DNA of 64,000 bases from Davidsoniella eucalypti. Its lineage: Eukaryota; Ascomycota; Sordariomycetes; Microascales; Ceratocystidaceae. The notes beneath the pieces were generated by a model, which ran no database searches, was not told the DNA's origin, and saw only the letters and a program-made list of their open reading frames with translations. The DNA lies in the NCBI GenBank assembly GCA_004009845.1, contig RMBW01000017.1, forward strand, positions 62,001 through 126,000. The letters are read 5' to 3'. Made by a program: the position numbers and the translations under genes. Shown here piece by piece: positions 9,260-21,441 of the stretch. Within the stretch, counting starts at the first letter, position 1. Each line of letters opens with the position of its first letter.

Positions 9260-12205
9260 TTAGAACCGACGTCCCGGCTGTACCTCCATCATCTGTGACA
9301 CGTCCTCCGATGTCGCCCGGCGCTGTACCCAGATGTCATCTCTCATAGAACTGAGATCTAGTGTTTGGAAGGCAACGCCCAGCATACGCTTCATTCGATC
9401 GGAATGAAGTTCACATGTGGCTAGTGATTTGTGTTGCATGACAGGTTTCAAGCGTCTACCGCCATCGGTGTGTCGGAACGGCTTCACACATGTGTAGTAG
9501 CAATCACCACAGAATGTCAAGTTCTCCAAATCCTCAATCACGTACCATAGCTGGTCCGTTTTCGGCTGTGATGGGCCTGTACAACGGGCAACGCCGACCA
9601 TCTGGCTGAGCTCTTCTACCAACTTGGGTCCGTCTGGTGCGCGGTTATACATGGTACCGCGGTCACTGCAGACCTCCATGCAGTCAAATAGGTTTATGAA
9701 TCGCATAGTCATGCCATCGATACCATGGCGGAAAGCGCACATTTGTCCTGGTGCCGGCTTGACCTCTACAAACATCTGACACTGGTAAAAGTTGGGAAGT
9801 AATGCAAATACAGCATCCATACAACGGGGACAGACAGCAAACTCGGGTAAAAGGTTGGCAGGGCCCCATTGGCTACGTAGCGTATGCATGTACAGAAGTT
9901 GGGTTTCCTTTTCGCCATTACAGCAGTGGCTCTGATGTAAGAGAACGTTCATGATACGATCATAGATATCGCTGATACGTGCTTCGCGTCTCTTAAGAGC
10001 CATGACCCACCCCAGTTGGAACCATGGCTGGCTACCAAAGTCACATCGAATGCTCTTTCCAGCGCGGAATGGCTTATTAGACTCGATAAATTGGTGTCTG
10101 TACGGGCCATTGGCAAATACTCCCTGGTAGCACGGCATGCAAACGTCAAAGTCAGGAACATCTGGTAATGTCATGAATACTGGCTTGCGGGTATCTCGAG
10201 ATCCAACACCAAAATGGCATATAGGGAGAGGTTGCAGTCCGTAGCGCGACGGCTCTTCCAAGTATCTACGAAACGAGCCCAGCGAAGCATTCAATGGGAA
10301 CACCTCGTTGATACGAGCCGATCCCGGTTTTGGGCTTCCGCTAGGCAACAAGGCCTCAGAACGGCGAGCAGATGCTGTCGAAATGGGGGGCTGTTGGAGG
10401 TCTCGCGGGCCATTCAGCTGGGCAGTGGGTGTTGGTGGGATGTACGGAGCTGTTGAAGAGTACTTTGGTCTGCCACTGCGAGACGCAGGCCGAGTACCCC
10501 CACTCAAGTGAGCAGAAGACATACGAGCCGTCATATCGGAATAGTCGTCATCGTCAGGATAAGGCGCAGAAGGGCGTATTTCTAAAGGTGGGGGAGGCAT
10601 AGCACCTTCGCGCGATGATAGGTATGAAGCAGCCATTGATGATGATTCCAGACCAATAGAGGGTGCAGGACCGGTGCGTGAGCCTATGCGAACATGGGTT
10701 TCTCCATTGCCACTACGGGGTCCAACAACTCGTGGCATTTCTTCTTGAATGACGATAGACGCGGCACGGCGGCGACCACCAGAAGACCTGGGGCGCACGG
10801 GCGCAGATTCGTCGTCATACTCACGAGCGCTACTGCGCACTGGCGAACCACGGACAGCATTGTGAGAGCGGTCCATGCTGCTAACCGAGTCCGAATGGGG
10901 ACGGAAGTCAGGCGGGACAACATATTCGCCTTTGTACTTGGGCGAGTCATGACGCTCATTCAAGCGACTTGGTTCGGGCTTTGGACCGAAAAGCCGTGGT
11001 GCAGACGAGTTTGGCGAGTCGTAACCAGGGTTGCTAGACTGGGAACGATACTGGTTGTCGTCGCGATACTGCTTGTTGGAACCGTGAACATTTGCCGAAG
11101 GTGACCGACGCTCGTCTTTGCGGCGATGGGTGTAATTGGTGTCTTTTGTGGTGCTAGAAGAAGGAGTTGTAGATGGTGCAGTGAGATTCGTATGAGATGA
11201 GTGAGGGCTGTAATTAGAATGAGATCCTGAAGCTGCACTATACCCAGTCACCTCACTCTCACCGCCACGCAGGTCATATCTACTGCGCTGTCCCCGGATA
11301 TGGTAAGATGATGAATAGCTTCCATCTCTCTCACGGAGCTGCTCACGTTCTCTGTCATACTCACGATCACGCTCAAGATCACGCTCCCGGTCACGTTCAC
11401 TTTCCCGTTCTCTCTCCCTCTCGCGCTCCCTGTCTCTCACAAGACTAGGAGGTGTTTTAGGCTGAGTCGGCGAGGAGTGTTTCGGTGTTGGCGGCAATTC
11501 CCGCTCCTTATAGCGAGTGTTGATTTCCTTGACGGAAGGTCTCGGGGCCGATTGTGGTTGCTCACGGTGAACTCGCGAATGGTCTCTTCTCGAATCGACG
11601 GAAGGTTTCTGCTGTGACATAGGTGGTGATGCTTTTGGGTCTGAGACTAGCACGAAGCCATGTTTCGGGTACCGTGGGCTCTGCTGGAATGTGGAACTGG
11701 TTGCTGATGGTGGCACTTCGGGTGCGAATCGATCGACGATGACGTCAGGAACGTATTCGGGAATATAATCTTCGTTTTCCATCAGGACAGGCATCTGGTC
11801 GGGCGACCCCCGGACGACGCCATGGTGGTCTTCAAACGGTGCGCAAGCACGGTGCTCACGAGCAAGTGAGGCAGCTTCATCCTCGCATGACGGCGGCGGT
11901 GGCGGCGGGACAGCTGATTTTCGAACGGTGTTATATGAGACAGTGTAGGCCTTTGGTCTAGCTGATGTGGGTATGCGAGACGAGACCGGCGGTGATTGGT
12001 CACGATAGGTGCTACCTACATTAGACGAGGCATAGGTTGAATCGTGCGGCTTGCCAGCGTAGGCGTGGCGGCCGCGGTCGTATGAGTTTTGGGGGGCGTG
12101 GGAAGCGTGGGAATTGGAATTCGAGTACTGGGTGTTGTTGTATGGTGACGAGGAGTAAGAAGTAGTGAAGCCGTCGGACTGCGATTGTGGTGATGAGGAA
12201 TACAT
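9260..12205 (-). CDS. Large disordered Ser/Arg-rich protein with conserved Cys-rich C-terminus
   Basis: A 981-residue uninterrupted frame. Residues 1 to about 640 are low-complexity and probably disordered: Ser/Tyr/Pro-rich at the start, then a charged block of alternating Arg-Glu/Arg-Asp (about 260-305), then Ser/Pro/Arg-rich sequence. The last 330 residues or so are globular-looking, with paired cysteines (for example F-D-V-C-M-P-C-Y-x-G-V-F, A-V-C-P-R-C-M-D-A-V-F, F-C-G-D-C-Y) suggesting metal binding. The architecture matches a fungal family often labelled 'serine/arginine repetitive matrix protein' in ascomycetes, whose C-terminus has the same 'x-N-I-C-x-x-C-Y/F-E-G-V' type motif. That name rests on the RS-like region and the true function is unknown. 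The start at 12205 is the first Met of the open frame; a 5' exon further upstream is possible given the long gene-free region there. Confidence 0.8.
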   Translation of the reverse strand: MYSSSPQSQSDGFTTSYSSSPYNNTQYSNSNSHASHAPQNSYDRGRHAYAGKPHDSTYASSNVGSTYRDQSPPVSSRIPTSARPKAYTVSYNTVRKSAVPPPPPPSCEDEAASLAREHRACAPFEDHHGVVRGSPDQMPVLMENEDYIPEYVPDVIVDRFAPEVPPSATSSTFQQSPRYPKHGFVLVSDPKASPPMSQQKPSVDSRRDHSRVHREQPQSAPRPSVKEINTRYKERELPPTPKHSSPTQPKTPPSLVRDRERERERERESERDRERDLERDREYDREREQLRERDGSYSSSYHIRGQRSRYDLRGGESEVTGYSAASGSHSNYSPHSSHTNLTAPSTTPSSSTTKDTNYTHRRKDERRSPSANVHGSNKQYRDDNQYRSQSSNPGYDSPNSSAPRLFGPKPEPSRLNERHDSPKYKGEYVVPPDFRPHSDSVSSMDRSHNAVRGSPVRSSAREYDDESAPVRPRSSGGRRRAASIVIQEEMPRVVGPRSGNGETHVRIGSRTGPAPSIGLESSSMAASYLSSREGAMPPPPLEIRPSAPYPDDDDYSDMTARMSSAHLSGGTRPASRSGRPKYSSTAPYIPPTPTAQLNGPRDLQQPPISTASARRSEALLPSGSPKPGSARINEVFPLNASLGSFRRYLEEPSRYGLQPLPICHFGVGSRDTRKPVFMTLPDVPDFDVCMPCYQGVFANGPYRHQFIESNKPFRAGKSIRCDFGSQPWFQLGWVMALKRREARISDIYDRIMNVLLHQSHCCNGEKETQLLYMHTLRSQWGPANLLPEFAVCPRCMDAVFALLPNFYQCQMFVEVKPAPGQMCAFRHGIDGMTMRFINLFDCMEVCSDRGTMYNRAPDGPKLVEELSQMVGVARCTGPSQPKTDQLWYVIEDLENLTFCGDCYYTCVKPFRHTDGGRRLKPVMQHKSLATCELHSDRMKRMLGVAFQTLDLSSMRDDIWVQRRATSEDVSQMMEVQPGRRF

Positions 12206-15200
12206 AGGCGGAGAATTGGACGAATGGCGGGGAGGAATTCTGTAGCGAGCAAGGCGGTCTGTTAGCGGAGATGAAGCCTCAAGATTCGGCTGTGGTGCGG
12301 ATCAGTTTGCTCTACAAACGGCGGTGGTAGGCAAGGTAGCGCAAGCAATTGTTTAATATACAAATGATGAACAAGTGAGAGCGAGGGTAATTTGAAGATT
12401 TGGCTTTGCTTGTTCGCTTGGGAGGAAAATGTAGGGAAGAGAAGGGGATATGTTAGGATAGATGGAACTTACGGGTTTGGGCTACGAGATCGCGTGGTGC
12501 GATGTGTGGGAAACGAGCCCTTCTCCAGAAGACTTGGGATATCAATCTTTGAGTCGCTCATTAGGAATACTAGTGGTAGCGACGCATCCCAGAGGAGGAG
12601 GCACGGGATATGAAACAGCAAGACTGCAGCAAATTTGGGCAGCGATCCAAGTCTAGGGTCGGCATAGAAGTGAAAAAGCAGACAAAGCAGGGCAGAGCAG
12701 AGCAGACTAAACTAGACGAAGAAACAGAAGAGTGAATTCACAAAGATGTGCCGTTCGTTGGCCTAGCGGTATTTCAGAGTCGCAGTAGCAGGTCGATGGA
12801 GTAAACAACGCAACGTTATGGTAGCTGGCTGTGTACAAATGTAGTTGTAGGGTGGCCGACAACAACACAAAGAGGTAATAGCAACCGGGTTCAGGGCCGC
12901 TAAGAAAGACAGAGCAAGAAAATGTGTGTGAGTGCCACCAGGTTCACCGCTGTCTGAAGTGTCCGTGGGTTACTGTAACGGGCGGTTTTGCCTGAGGTTA
13001 TAGTAGTTCGTGGGACAGGGCAGCTCTAGAGGCTTTGGTCTTTTTTTTTCCTTCTTTTCTTCGATTATCTTGCCGGTGTTTCGTAACTGCAACGGAAACA
13101 GTAGCAATCACAAAATAGCGGCAAAATCCAAAAGAAGGGCAGATGCTGCAGTTATGAAGGAAACGAGGGCCGGCAGAGCCAGGTAGGTTAGAGGTATATC
13201 TATCTATAGGTAGGGTGGGTAGACTCCCAGGTATACAAATAGAAAGGATAAAAAAGGGTAGAAAGGAAAGACGGCCAGCCTAGTGGTATCGTTGTACGTG
13301 GTGTTGTATATGTATGTACTGTTACTACACGGAGCACAAAGCACAAAGCACCATACCATGCAATGCAATGCCGGTGATGCAAAGCCAGCTTCGGTAGCCC
13401 TGGTCTAGTGTCCCTTCTATGAGGTTCTGCGTCTGTGTGGTGCCGTTGTTTCTGTGGTTGCTAAGGCAAAGCACTGCATATACAAAATAGGCGTAGGAGT
13501 AGTTGATGAAGAAAAGAAGACTATATGTGAAGATGATTGAGGTCGTGTCTTACGGGATGGGATGACAGGCAAGAAGTTATTATGATTAATAAATGATGCC
13601 AGAGAAAAGAAAGGATACGGGGAATAATCAAGGTCGGAAAATGCCCTATAAAAAATCAAAGAAGAAACACGGCTAGCCAAGAGAGGCGAAGAGCTTCTTT
13701 TTGTTCCCTTTGGTTCTAAGCTTCAAGGTCAAATGTCTGCTGGGCCTTATCTCAGCTGTGGTTGTAGTTACTATTCTCAGACTGGTCTAGCTTTGTTGGC
13801 AACGATCATGACGCAGCTGGTAATTTAAACAATAATAACAAGAATAACGAAGCAAAACAGATAGAAAGACTGAGGGTTGACTTCAGTGGCTCCCACAGGC
13901 CAGGACAGGGTCAAGTCTGAGAATTGAAAACTGACCTAGGAGGGGAGTGAATTGAGTGGGCTTGATTGGCACCATGAAGAAGGAGTGAAATTTGGCAGGC
14001 TGCTAATGTAGCGATGAAAATGGACAAACAAATCGGGATTCAGTGGATAGAGTTGAGTATTGGTGATGTAGAAGAGCACAAAAGACAAAGATATCAACAA
14101 TAGATTGGAGGCGTTGGAGATAAATGAAAGTGCTGACTCAGCCCTAGTGATGTTCAAACAAGTCTGGCAATTGCTAGTTCTAGACGTCACGTTGAATCCG
14201 GATCGTCAATATTCAACTACATACATATGTATGAGAACAAGGCTTTCCTAATCGCCATCCTGTCCTATTTTGTTTTCCTGCATACCAACCCCTGTATACT
14301 TGCTTTCCGGCTATATTTACTATCACAATTCGATCAATTATAGTTGTACATCTTGCTGACGAGCGGCATATCCAAGATTGGTCCGACGCTGATGAGGGTG
14401 AGTCTGCAGGACCAGCAAATCTATATTTACTGACAATTCACAAGGCTGCTCCTCTTGTCTCATGGATCAGGAAATCTGGCCAGGCTTGGACTTCCAGAAC
14501 CCAGCTGTCTGGGGGTGTAGGAGGGGTTTGAATGAAATCCCCGGTGAAGTCTATAGGCTGAACTGGCCCATGGGACAAGCAAGACCTGGCACTATTAACC
14601 AGCTTCTCCTACTATGCCTCTAGTTGGTTCACCGTCAAAAAACAACAACAACAACAACAACAGACAAATATGACAGACATTCTTGCTATATTGCCAGTCT
14701 CATTGGCCTAAGCCGCAATCTACGCTACGAACTGTCAGGGGAAGACATGTTGATATATCCAATATATCATCACAAACATGGGACCAGGCTACTATCAGCC
14801 ATAGGACCAAAAGCCTGGCTCGGGCCAGACAACATACCATACTGATATGCAGTACAGCATGCAGCACAGGTGAGGAGCAGAGTAACAGGCCTGACTAATT
14901 TAGACACATACACATGTACATACATAAACATACAGAACTGGCTTTAGATTGATTGCAGTGAAACACAAACGCCGCCGCCGCCCGCGAAAAAAATGAGGAT
15001 AAAAAATATACCTTTTTTTTCCTGTCTGTTATAGGCTAATTGCAATAGCAGTGCGTCTCATATGCATTTCTCAACCCTGTTATTGCTTTTGCTTGCCATT
15101 ACCAAGCATGATCATCACTTGCTTCTCCACCCCTTGGGGCCCCTAGGGCTACCCGATCCGCGGTTGTTAATTTAGTAGCGGCGGGTGTACTGGTTGCGGG

Positions 15201-18200
15201 CTCTCGTTTATAGATAACAACTAATCAATGTTGTTAGAGTGAAAGAAAAAAAGCAGAAAAAGAGAGGAAAAAAAGGGCCAGCCGCGGGCCCAGGCGAGAG
15301 TGACTGGCATATCCTCAGGACAAGACCTCCTTCTTCTTGAGATGTATTCTCCTCCTTAGACAGGCAGGCAGTTAGCCGACTGGGCGCTCTGAAGCCAGGC
15401 TGTCTATTGTGCAGTCGATTTGTTCCATAGCGGGCCATAAATAGCAGCATCATGTTTCGGGGAGATGGGACAGACTGTCAGAGTCGATCATGGGGCAGCA
15501 AAGACGGCAAGCCAAGCAAAGGGCATCGAAAGCACTGTCGGAGAATATAACAGACTCATTTGTCTGCATTTAAGTATATGTGTCTGCATATCTGAATTCT
15601 ACATTTGTTCGTCTACAGGCGGCATAGACGTCATACGCCGCTGGCAAACTCCGAGGATCGAGTGACCGTCAAGTTGGGGTGAAAGCCATGCCAGTCTCCA
15701 TCACAATGCGTCGACATTGACGACAGTGGCGATAAATAAACGAGAAAGAAAGAAAAAGAAAAAAAGAGCATGTTTTGCTGGCTCTCGAATCGAGTTGGCT
15801 AATAATGCATAAGGCAACCTATCGATTTTATTTATTTTTTAGTCGGACTTTTCGTAGTTATCTTGAGCCAAGAGTGTCAGCTTGCATTACGGCAAGGAGT
15901 CCCTAAAAAAACATAAAAAATTAAAAGAGAGAGATCACCCATTCGCAGTCGCTGTGCTCCCTTTGTCTCCTCAATTGATGCCGTCTTGACCGAGATAAAC
16001 TAGGCCAAGCTCAACCAGATCAGAAACAAGCCGGCTTTTATCCGCCGCGCTGTCACAATTCACAAAATCGAAACATTCCTCTTATATTGACTAGTTAGTA
16101 CAATGTCTGTATATGTAGTCTTTTTTTTTTGGCTTTTTCCTTCCAGCCCTAGTCCCTGCAGAAATTAATGAGAAAAAGGCTTCGATTTCAGCACTGTTTG
16201 TACCTTCCCAATCACGTTACTATATATACATTATCAATTTCTCAACCAAAACGTCTCGTACTATTTTCTATACGGGTTGGATTCTAGCCAAAATTAAACG
16301 CAAACAAATGATCACATCGGCTCTCTGATCCCTGCTTAGTCACGGTTGCAGCGAGGCTATCACAGTCGCACATGGAAAAGCCTCACATTTTAATATGTTC
16401 CCGGTAATCGTGGCTAACTGTCCACTAACAAGACCAACTAATCTAGAGTTCAAAGAACCCTGGCCTGTACTAAACAATCACTAACCAAGTCTAGACTCCT
16501 TAGACTTATCCCCTGGGCAACTAAAATGCCGAGGTAACCGCTTTGCTATGAATCTGTGTTTTTCTGTTCAAGCTATTCCAGCTATCTGATCTGCAGCTAC
16601 AAAGTACAATTAATTAGAGAGCAAAAGACCATTATCAAAACTCACGGGGCTGGAAATAGGACAGCACGGAAAGAGAAGAAGGCAAATAGTCTTTACACAT
16701 CTACTAGGAAAGGATTGCTTCATCTCAAGATATGCCCTGTTTGCTAGGGTTTGCACTTCCTTTCTGGCCTTGTTCCCGATCAAAAAATAAAACGGGTTCT
16801 AGACTTCGATCTTGGTGACTATTATTTTCGAAAACCCTGAAAGTGACATCTCAATACTGTATATTTTTGTTCAGATGAATCATACCAAGGTTCTTTTAGG
16901 ATAAATCTATTCTTGTTCTCCTTGTCCTTCTGCCGTCCTAGAAAAAAGACCCCTTCTCAACCCTTTTTTTACTGTTAAATATCAAACTAGCTAACACAAG
17001 CTTATGCTCAGCCGTCCAGAGAGATACATGCTATCAATATAACCGGCCACCATACTATTGGCCGTTGTATACAACCTGGCCCAATAACAACCTCCATATT
17101 GGCTTTGGCGTGTTGAATCGTGGCCTGATGGGCCTAGATCTTCATCTTGTTGATATACTTTTTATCTCAACCTATTTGCACTGCCCGCTCAATCTTCTAC
17201 CACACCCTTTTTGGTAGTCCTTGCCTTACTAACTATCTGCATAACATGGAGTTATAGGGCTAAGCCTTTGAGATTCTACTACATTGTTGGGTAGGTGTCA
17301 AGTCCATTAACTCGCCTCCTGAACCCTTTTAGTTATACATATCAAAGAACTTACAATTGTACCAACCACGTACACAATAGGGTTCTCTTTATTGAGTCAG
17401 GGTTATGGTTTATACCCTTACTAACATGGAAGAAAGCACTGTCAATGTCAATGGCAGATTCTTTACTCTTGTTTCCACTTGGCATGTACATATATACTGG
17501 ACATATGTTAAGCGCTCTCATCATAACTTGTAGGCTACTGAAACCCCATTTTGAAAGATAACTGTCGTATTAGCTGATGCCTCGATAAGCGCCATGGACG
17601 GATACATGCTTATGCTATTGTGGCCGTTAACTTTACAGCCAGTACTATTGGGAAGCGTGGCGGTCTCACTTCCTTCTCTCTCTATTGCCTCGTGCGCCTG
17701 TACTCTTACATAATTTCGATCTCCCTCGTTTTGGGAAATGCACGTGGCCTCCTTCTTTGAACTTGGTGCAACTCTTGGATATCACGGAGTTTCGTCTTTC
17801 TTTGATACAACTCTTGGGCCTTTGAGAAAACGCCACTGATATAAGTTATTTGCTTCATACATAGTTTTATAAATATGTGATCTAGTTTATATTCCCGGCC
17901 AATGACATCTTTGAAGTGAACCAACACACATACTCAACTGATGTTTCTCTTATCTTGGTCGTCATGTAAGTGTGGATAGAACGAAAAAAGTCTAGACTTG
18001 TACTTGCTCATAGTAATTTACTGGATTGCACTATCACATAGGATCCTTATTCTGGGTAAAGTGTACTAGGAAATCGAGTGCCACCAATGTATATGCATGA
18101 TGAACAGAATAATCCATCAAAGACTGGGTATGCGTTCTATAATCCAATCAAACCCGTCACAATCTGCTAGTTACAATGGCGATACGCAACGTCCCGCTTA

Positions 18201-18463
18201 GGTGCAGTCTGTGATCTGCCGTGCACTCTCGAGGACAAGTTCCTTTGTCTCGATCTTTTGTATGTCTAGAAGTATCCCTTTACCAGAACCATTTGATATC
18301 TTTCTTATTCTCATCCATGTTTTCCTTTCTAACCATTGTGCACTTGATACCCTTCTCTAACTTTCAACTTGTTTTGTTATAACTATATACTATATAATCA
18401 CTTTTGCCAAACCAATACACTCTCTTGATATCCGTTTTGCTCTATTGACTCAGCGTTTCCGTC
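12206..18463. other. 6.3-kb gene-free region
   Basis: No convincing gene on either strand. Open frames are short, AT- or CT-biased and unlike known families. Seen within it are a (CAA)n microsatellite at about 14640-14665, several T/A homopolymer runs, and many short frames rich in Leu/Ser/Phe. It probably holds long 5' regions of the divergent genes at 12205 and 18464. Small non-coding RNAs cannot be excluded by eye. Confidence 0.5.
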
Positions 18464-19201
18464 ATGCCCCAATCTGCGCCCTACAACGTCATGTCTTTAC
18501 CTGTCATCGATCCCCCTCTACCATCTTCTTGTGCTAGACACATCCCTCTACCTCTGACTGTACCTGCTACAGCTGCCGAAGATGTTGATCTTGAAAAAGG
18601 CGCTTCATCTTTAGAATCTTCCATATACATCTCCGACGAAGTTTTCACTGTAGGGCAATCTAAGTTCAACAGCACTCCCACCGTCCTAGAACATCAAAGC
18701 ATGAAAATGAATCCGGCAAAAAATCTCCGATCTGGCAAAGGGGAGACGACCCTTGATAGTGGCAATACCGGCAGGACTAGCAAGTATGCTCGCAACAGTC
18801 TCGACACTAACACGATTAAGACTAATACCATTATCAGCGCAGGTTTGACAACCTCTACCTCGCCTCCCAAGAGCTCTTTCACATTCAAGGTCTCAGACAT
18901 GCCCCGCGCCGGTGTTTTCGCTAGAGATACAGGAGAGAACAAGAAGACCACCATGTCCAAAACCTTTGCACGCTGGATTGGCCGGAAGCCTCCCGTGGAA
19001 GAATACAATTCGTCAAGGAGAAAGAGGCCCGTTGAGAAAAATAAACGGCTCATGCTATACGGCTTGCCGAAGAATGTATTCGTCTTTTTGGCTATAGCCG
19101 TGGCTATTGCTTTGGCTTGTGCGCTTGCGGCAGCCATTGTTAGTCTTAAGCATGAGAGATCGAGCGATTCAAGCCACTACTACACATCTGGAAGTTCGTG
19201 A
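18464..19201 (+). CDS. Single-pass membrane protein, unknown family
   Basis: A 245-residue intronless frame. Residues 1 to about 190 are polar, rich in Ser, Thr, Pro and Lys, with no clear domain and no N-terminal signal peptide. A basic stretch (SRRKRPVEKNKR, about 184-197) precedes one strong hydrophobic segment (about 206-228, VFVFLAIAVAIALACALAAA). A short Ser/His/Tyr-rich tail follows. This order suggests a type II or C-terminally anchored protein with a cytosolic N-terminal region. A CT-rich leader with TATA-like tatatacta is present near 18385. Many filamentous ascomycetes encode similar 'disordered plus one TM' proteins of unknown role; I do not recognise this one. Confidence 0.6.
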   Translation: MPQSAPYNVMSLPVIDPPLPSSCARHIPLPLTVPATAAEDVDLEKGASSLESSIYISDEVFTVGQSKFNSTPTVLEHQSMKMNPAKNLRSGKGETTLDSGNTGRTSKYARNSLDTNTIKTNTIISAGLTTSTSPPKSSFTFKVSDMPRAGVFARDTGENKKTTMSKTFARWIGRKPPVEEYNSSRRKRPVEKNKRLMLYGLPKNVFVFLAIAVAIALACALAAAIVSLKHERSSDSSHYYTSGSS

Positions 19202-19699
19202 ATAGGAAACGTATGGGACAGAATGTGGAAAAGGATGTTTTTGCGTCAAATCAACGTGTGACTATTCGGCACGTAGGGACGAGGTAATGGAATCTTAATA
19301 TACAACGCAAAGTATCTGAAGAATACATATACTACTACAGAATAAATATTTCACTGTTGATAGACATGCTGCCAAGTGATTCATTTAGTTAATACGGCGG
19401 TATGGTAGTGTATGGGAAATGCCAAATGGGAAACTCTTGCTTGTCTAAGAATTGGTCGTATCGTGTAACAATCAGGATAGTGGGGCCATGACTAACCCTA
19501 AAACTAGCGAAGAATTTAATACTGTATGTCATGACTTGAACTCAGAATGCGTCAAACTTGCAAAATCACATACCAAACTATTTCCTTATCTTACCTCTTT
19601 AATTTCATACATTGCCATAGGGAACCCTATTTCCCACCTGTCTCATTTATAAGGTGAACTTGAGCCACCAAAAACCATAAGTTTTTCCACTCGGATGGT
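19202..19699. other. Intergenic spacer
   Basis: A 498-bp spacer between two plus-strand genes, with nothing recognisable beyond the 3' and 5' flanks. Confidence 0.5.
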
Positions 19700-21085
19700 A
19701 TGACGTCGCCGATACCAGCGCCGTCTTCGGCTGCGAGTATCCTCCAGCTTGACCACTTATTCGACAATCCTGTATTTGCCGGTGGTGCAGGTCTTGCCGG
19801 CCTCGGCGCGCTTGCAGCCTTCGGCCGACGCGGAGTTGTATCCGGCGCCCACGCACTACGCAAACGGCTCTTGGTGAACGTAGAGATCTCGCGCCAAGAT
19901 CCCGCGTATCCATGGATCCTCGCATGGCTCGGCCAACCGCGCGCCGAAGCCACCGGCTTCGTCGCCTCACGCATCACGCGTATTCATAACCTCTCCGTCT
20001 CGACGTCGCTAGAACGTACAACGACAGGCGGCACGGGCGCGGCGCACTTTTACCTACAGCCTGGATATGGAAGACACATCATTCGCGCGCATGGTGCCTA
20101 CATCGCGGTGAATCGTGAGCGGCATAGTACGGCTAATATGAACACGGGAGAACCGCATGAGACGGTTCTACTGACTACACTGTGGTCATCACGGTCTGTG
20201 TTTGAGCGCGTCTTTGCTGAGGCGCATTCATTGGCTATCAAAGCCTCGGAAGGTAAAACGAGCGTGTTTGCGGCGCGCGGTGTTGATTGGGTGCCGTTAG
20301 GCGAGCCGCGGAGGAAACGGCCGCTCAAGTCTGTGATTTTAGATCAAGGAGTTGCGGAGAGTATTTCCCATGATGTTAGAGACTTCCTTGCCCGGCAACA
20401 GTGGTACACCGATCGTGGCATCCCATATCGCCGCGGATATCTGCTCTATGGACCACCGGGTAGTGGCAAGAGTAGCTTCATCCAGGCTTTGGCCGGAGAC
20501 CTTGACTACAATATTGCTATGATAAATCTGGGTGAAATCGGCATGACCAACGACAAACTGGCGTATCTGATGACAAAGATGCCACCGCGTACTCTGTTAT
20601 TATTGGAAGACGCGGATGTTGCGTTTGCAAACCGCATGGCGACGGATAACGAGGGTTACGCTGGAGCTACCGTGACATTCTCTGGCTTACTGAACGCACT
20701 AGATGGACTTGCAGCTAAAGACGAGCGCATTGCCTTCTTGACTACAAATTTTATCGAGCATCTAGACGATGCTCTGATTAGACCCGGCCGTGTCGACCAG
20801 ATGGTGTATGTGGGAAATGTCACCAAGTATCAAGCAAAAACTATATGGGAGCGGTTCTACGGTGATGTTGATGCCGACAAGGCAGGACAGACCCGATTCC
20901 TGGAGAAGCTGGAGAGTCTTGGTCTCTTCGAGGGTGATGCGACGAAGCAGACTAGCATGGCTGCCATCCAGGGTTTATTCTTGCTACATAAGGATAACTT
21001 TGAAGGTGCTATCGAGACAGCAGAGTGTCTGATGCCTAAGAAATTCGGAGCTGATACGACACGGTCATCAGTAGGCTCTCTTTAG
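19700..21085 (+). CDS. bcs1: Bcs1-type mitochondrial AAA ATPase
   Basis: A 461-residue intronless protein of the Bcs1 family, which in yeast is 456 residues. Bcs1 is a ring ATPase of the mitochondrial inner membrane that moves the folded Rieske iron-sulfur protein across the membrane for insertion into complex III. Seen in sequence are a hydrophobic Gly/Ala-rich segment near residues 26-42 (TM), the Bcs1-specific N-domain (D-P-x-Y-P-W-I-L-A-W-L, then Y-x-P-G-Y-G-x-H), Walker A GPPGSGKSS at 251-259, and Walker B L-L-L-L-E-D-A-D at about 299-306. Further on are the sensor T-T-N-F-I-E-H-L-D and the arginine R-P-G-R-V-D-x-M. All ATPase residues are present. The start gives a short N-terminus with the TM close behind it, as usual for this family, which lacks a cleavable presequence. 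Confidence 0.95.
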   Translation: MTSPIPAPSSAASILQLDHLFDNPVFAGGAGLAGLGALAAFGRRGVVSGAHALRKRLLVNVEISRQDPAYPWILAWLGQPRAEATGFVASRITRIHNLSVSTSLERTTTGGTGAAHFYLQPGYGRHIIRAHGAYIAVNRERHSTANMNTGEPHETVLLTTLWSSRSVFERVFAEAHSLAIKASEGKTSVFAARGVDWVPLGEPRRKRPLKSVILDQGVAESISHDVRDFLARQQWYTDRGIPYRRGYLLYGPPGSGKSSFIQALAGDLDYNIAMINLGEIGMTNDKLAYLMTKMPPRTLLLLEDADVAFANRMATDNEGYAGATVTFSGLLNALDGLAAKDERIAFLTTNFIEHLDDALIRPGRVDQMVYVGNVTKYQAKTIWERFYGDVDADKAGQTRFLEKLESLGLFEGDATKQTSMAAIQGLFLLHKDNFEGAIETAECLMPKKFGADTTRSSVGSL

Positions 21086-21441
21086 AGCGTATGATTTGTA
21101 TGATTCGCAGTCAACACTTGTGTACTATAGTAATGTATTAAAAAGAAATACCACATTGTAACATCATTTGATTCGTGTATAAGTGTCTCTCAAACCCAGG
21201 ACTATCCTTAGTCACGTGTCCGCGACTGCCCCACCATAGCTAATGCTATCGCAACCCTAAAGCCCCGCCATCGGCCTCAGCGCCGGATCGGAGCTTGCCA
21301 AGTCGACCCGTCCACTAAAGCTGTGCCAAAGCGCCTATAAACCATACTACTTTACTGGCCTGTCTCTCAACAATAAAGATCCACTAATTAGAAAAGCGTC
21401 AAATCCAACCAGTCATCGTAGCTTGTTCATTATCGTCCTCG

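Noticed and set aside
10694..11104. 136-codon plus-strand frame within the Ser/Arg-rich protein gene
   Set aside because: A shadow of the real minus-strand gene; the low-complexity codons leave the opposite strand open.
14388..14410. Hammerhead ribozyme core (ctgatgag)
   Set aside because: No matching GAAA box or flanking stems at the required spacing.
14637..14665. Functional role for the (CAA)n tract
   Set aside because: A simple microsatellite in a gene-free region, with no frame of interest around it.
17706..17927. Minus-strand 73-codon frame beginning M-L-V-H-F-K-D-V-I-G-R-E-Y, reminiscent of a fungal ubiquitin-like domain start
   Set aside because: Only the first dozen residues look similar; the rest does not continue the family, and no neighbouring exons were found.
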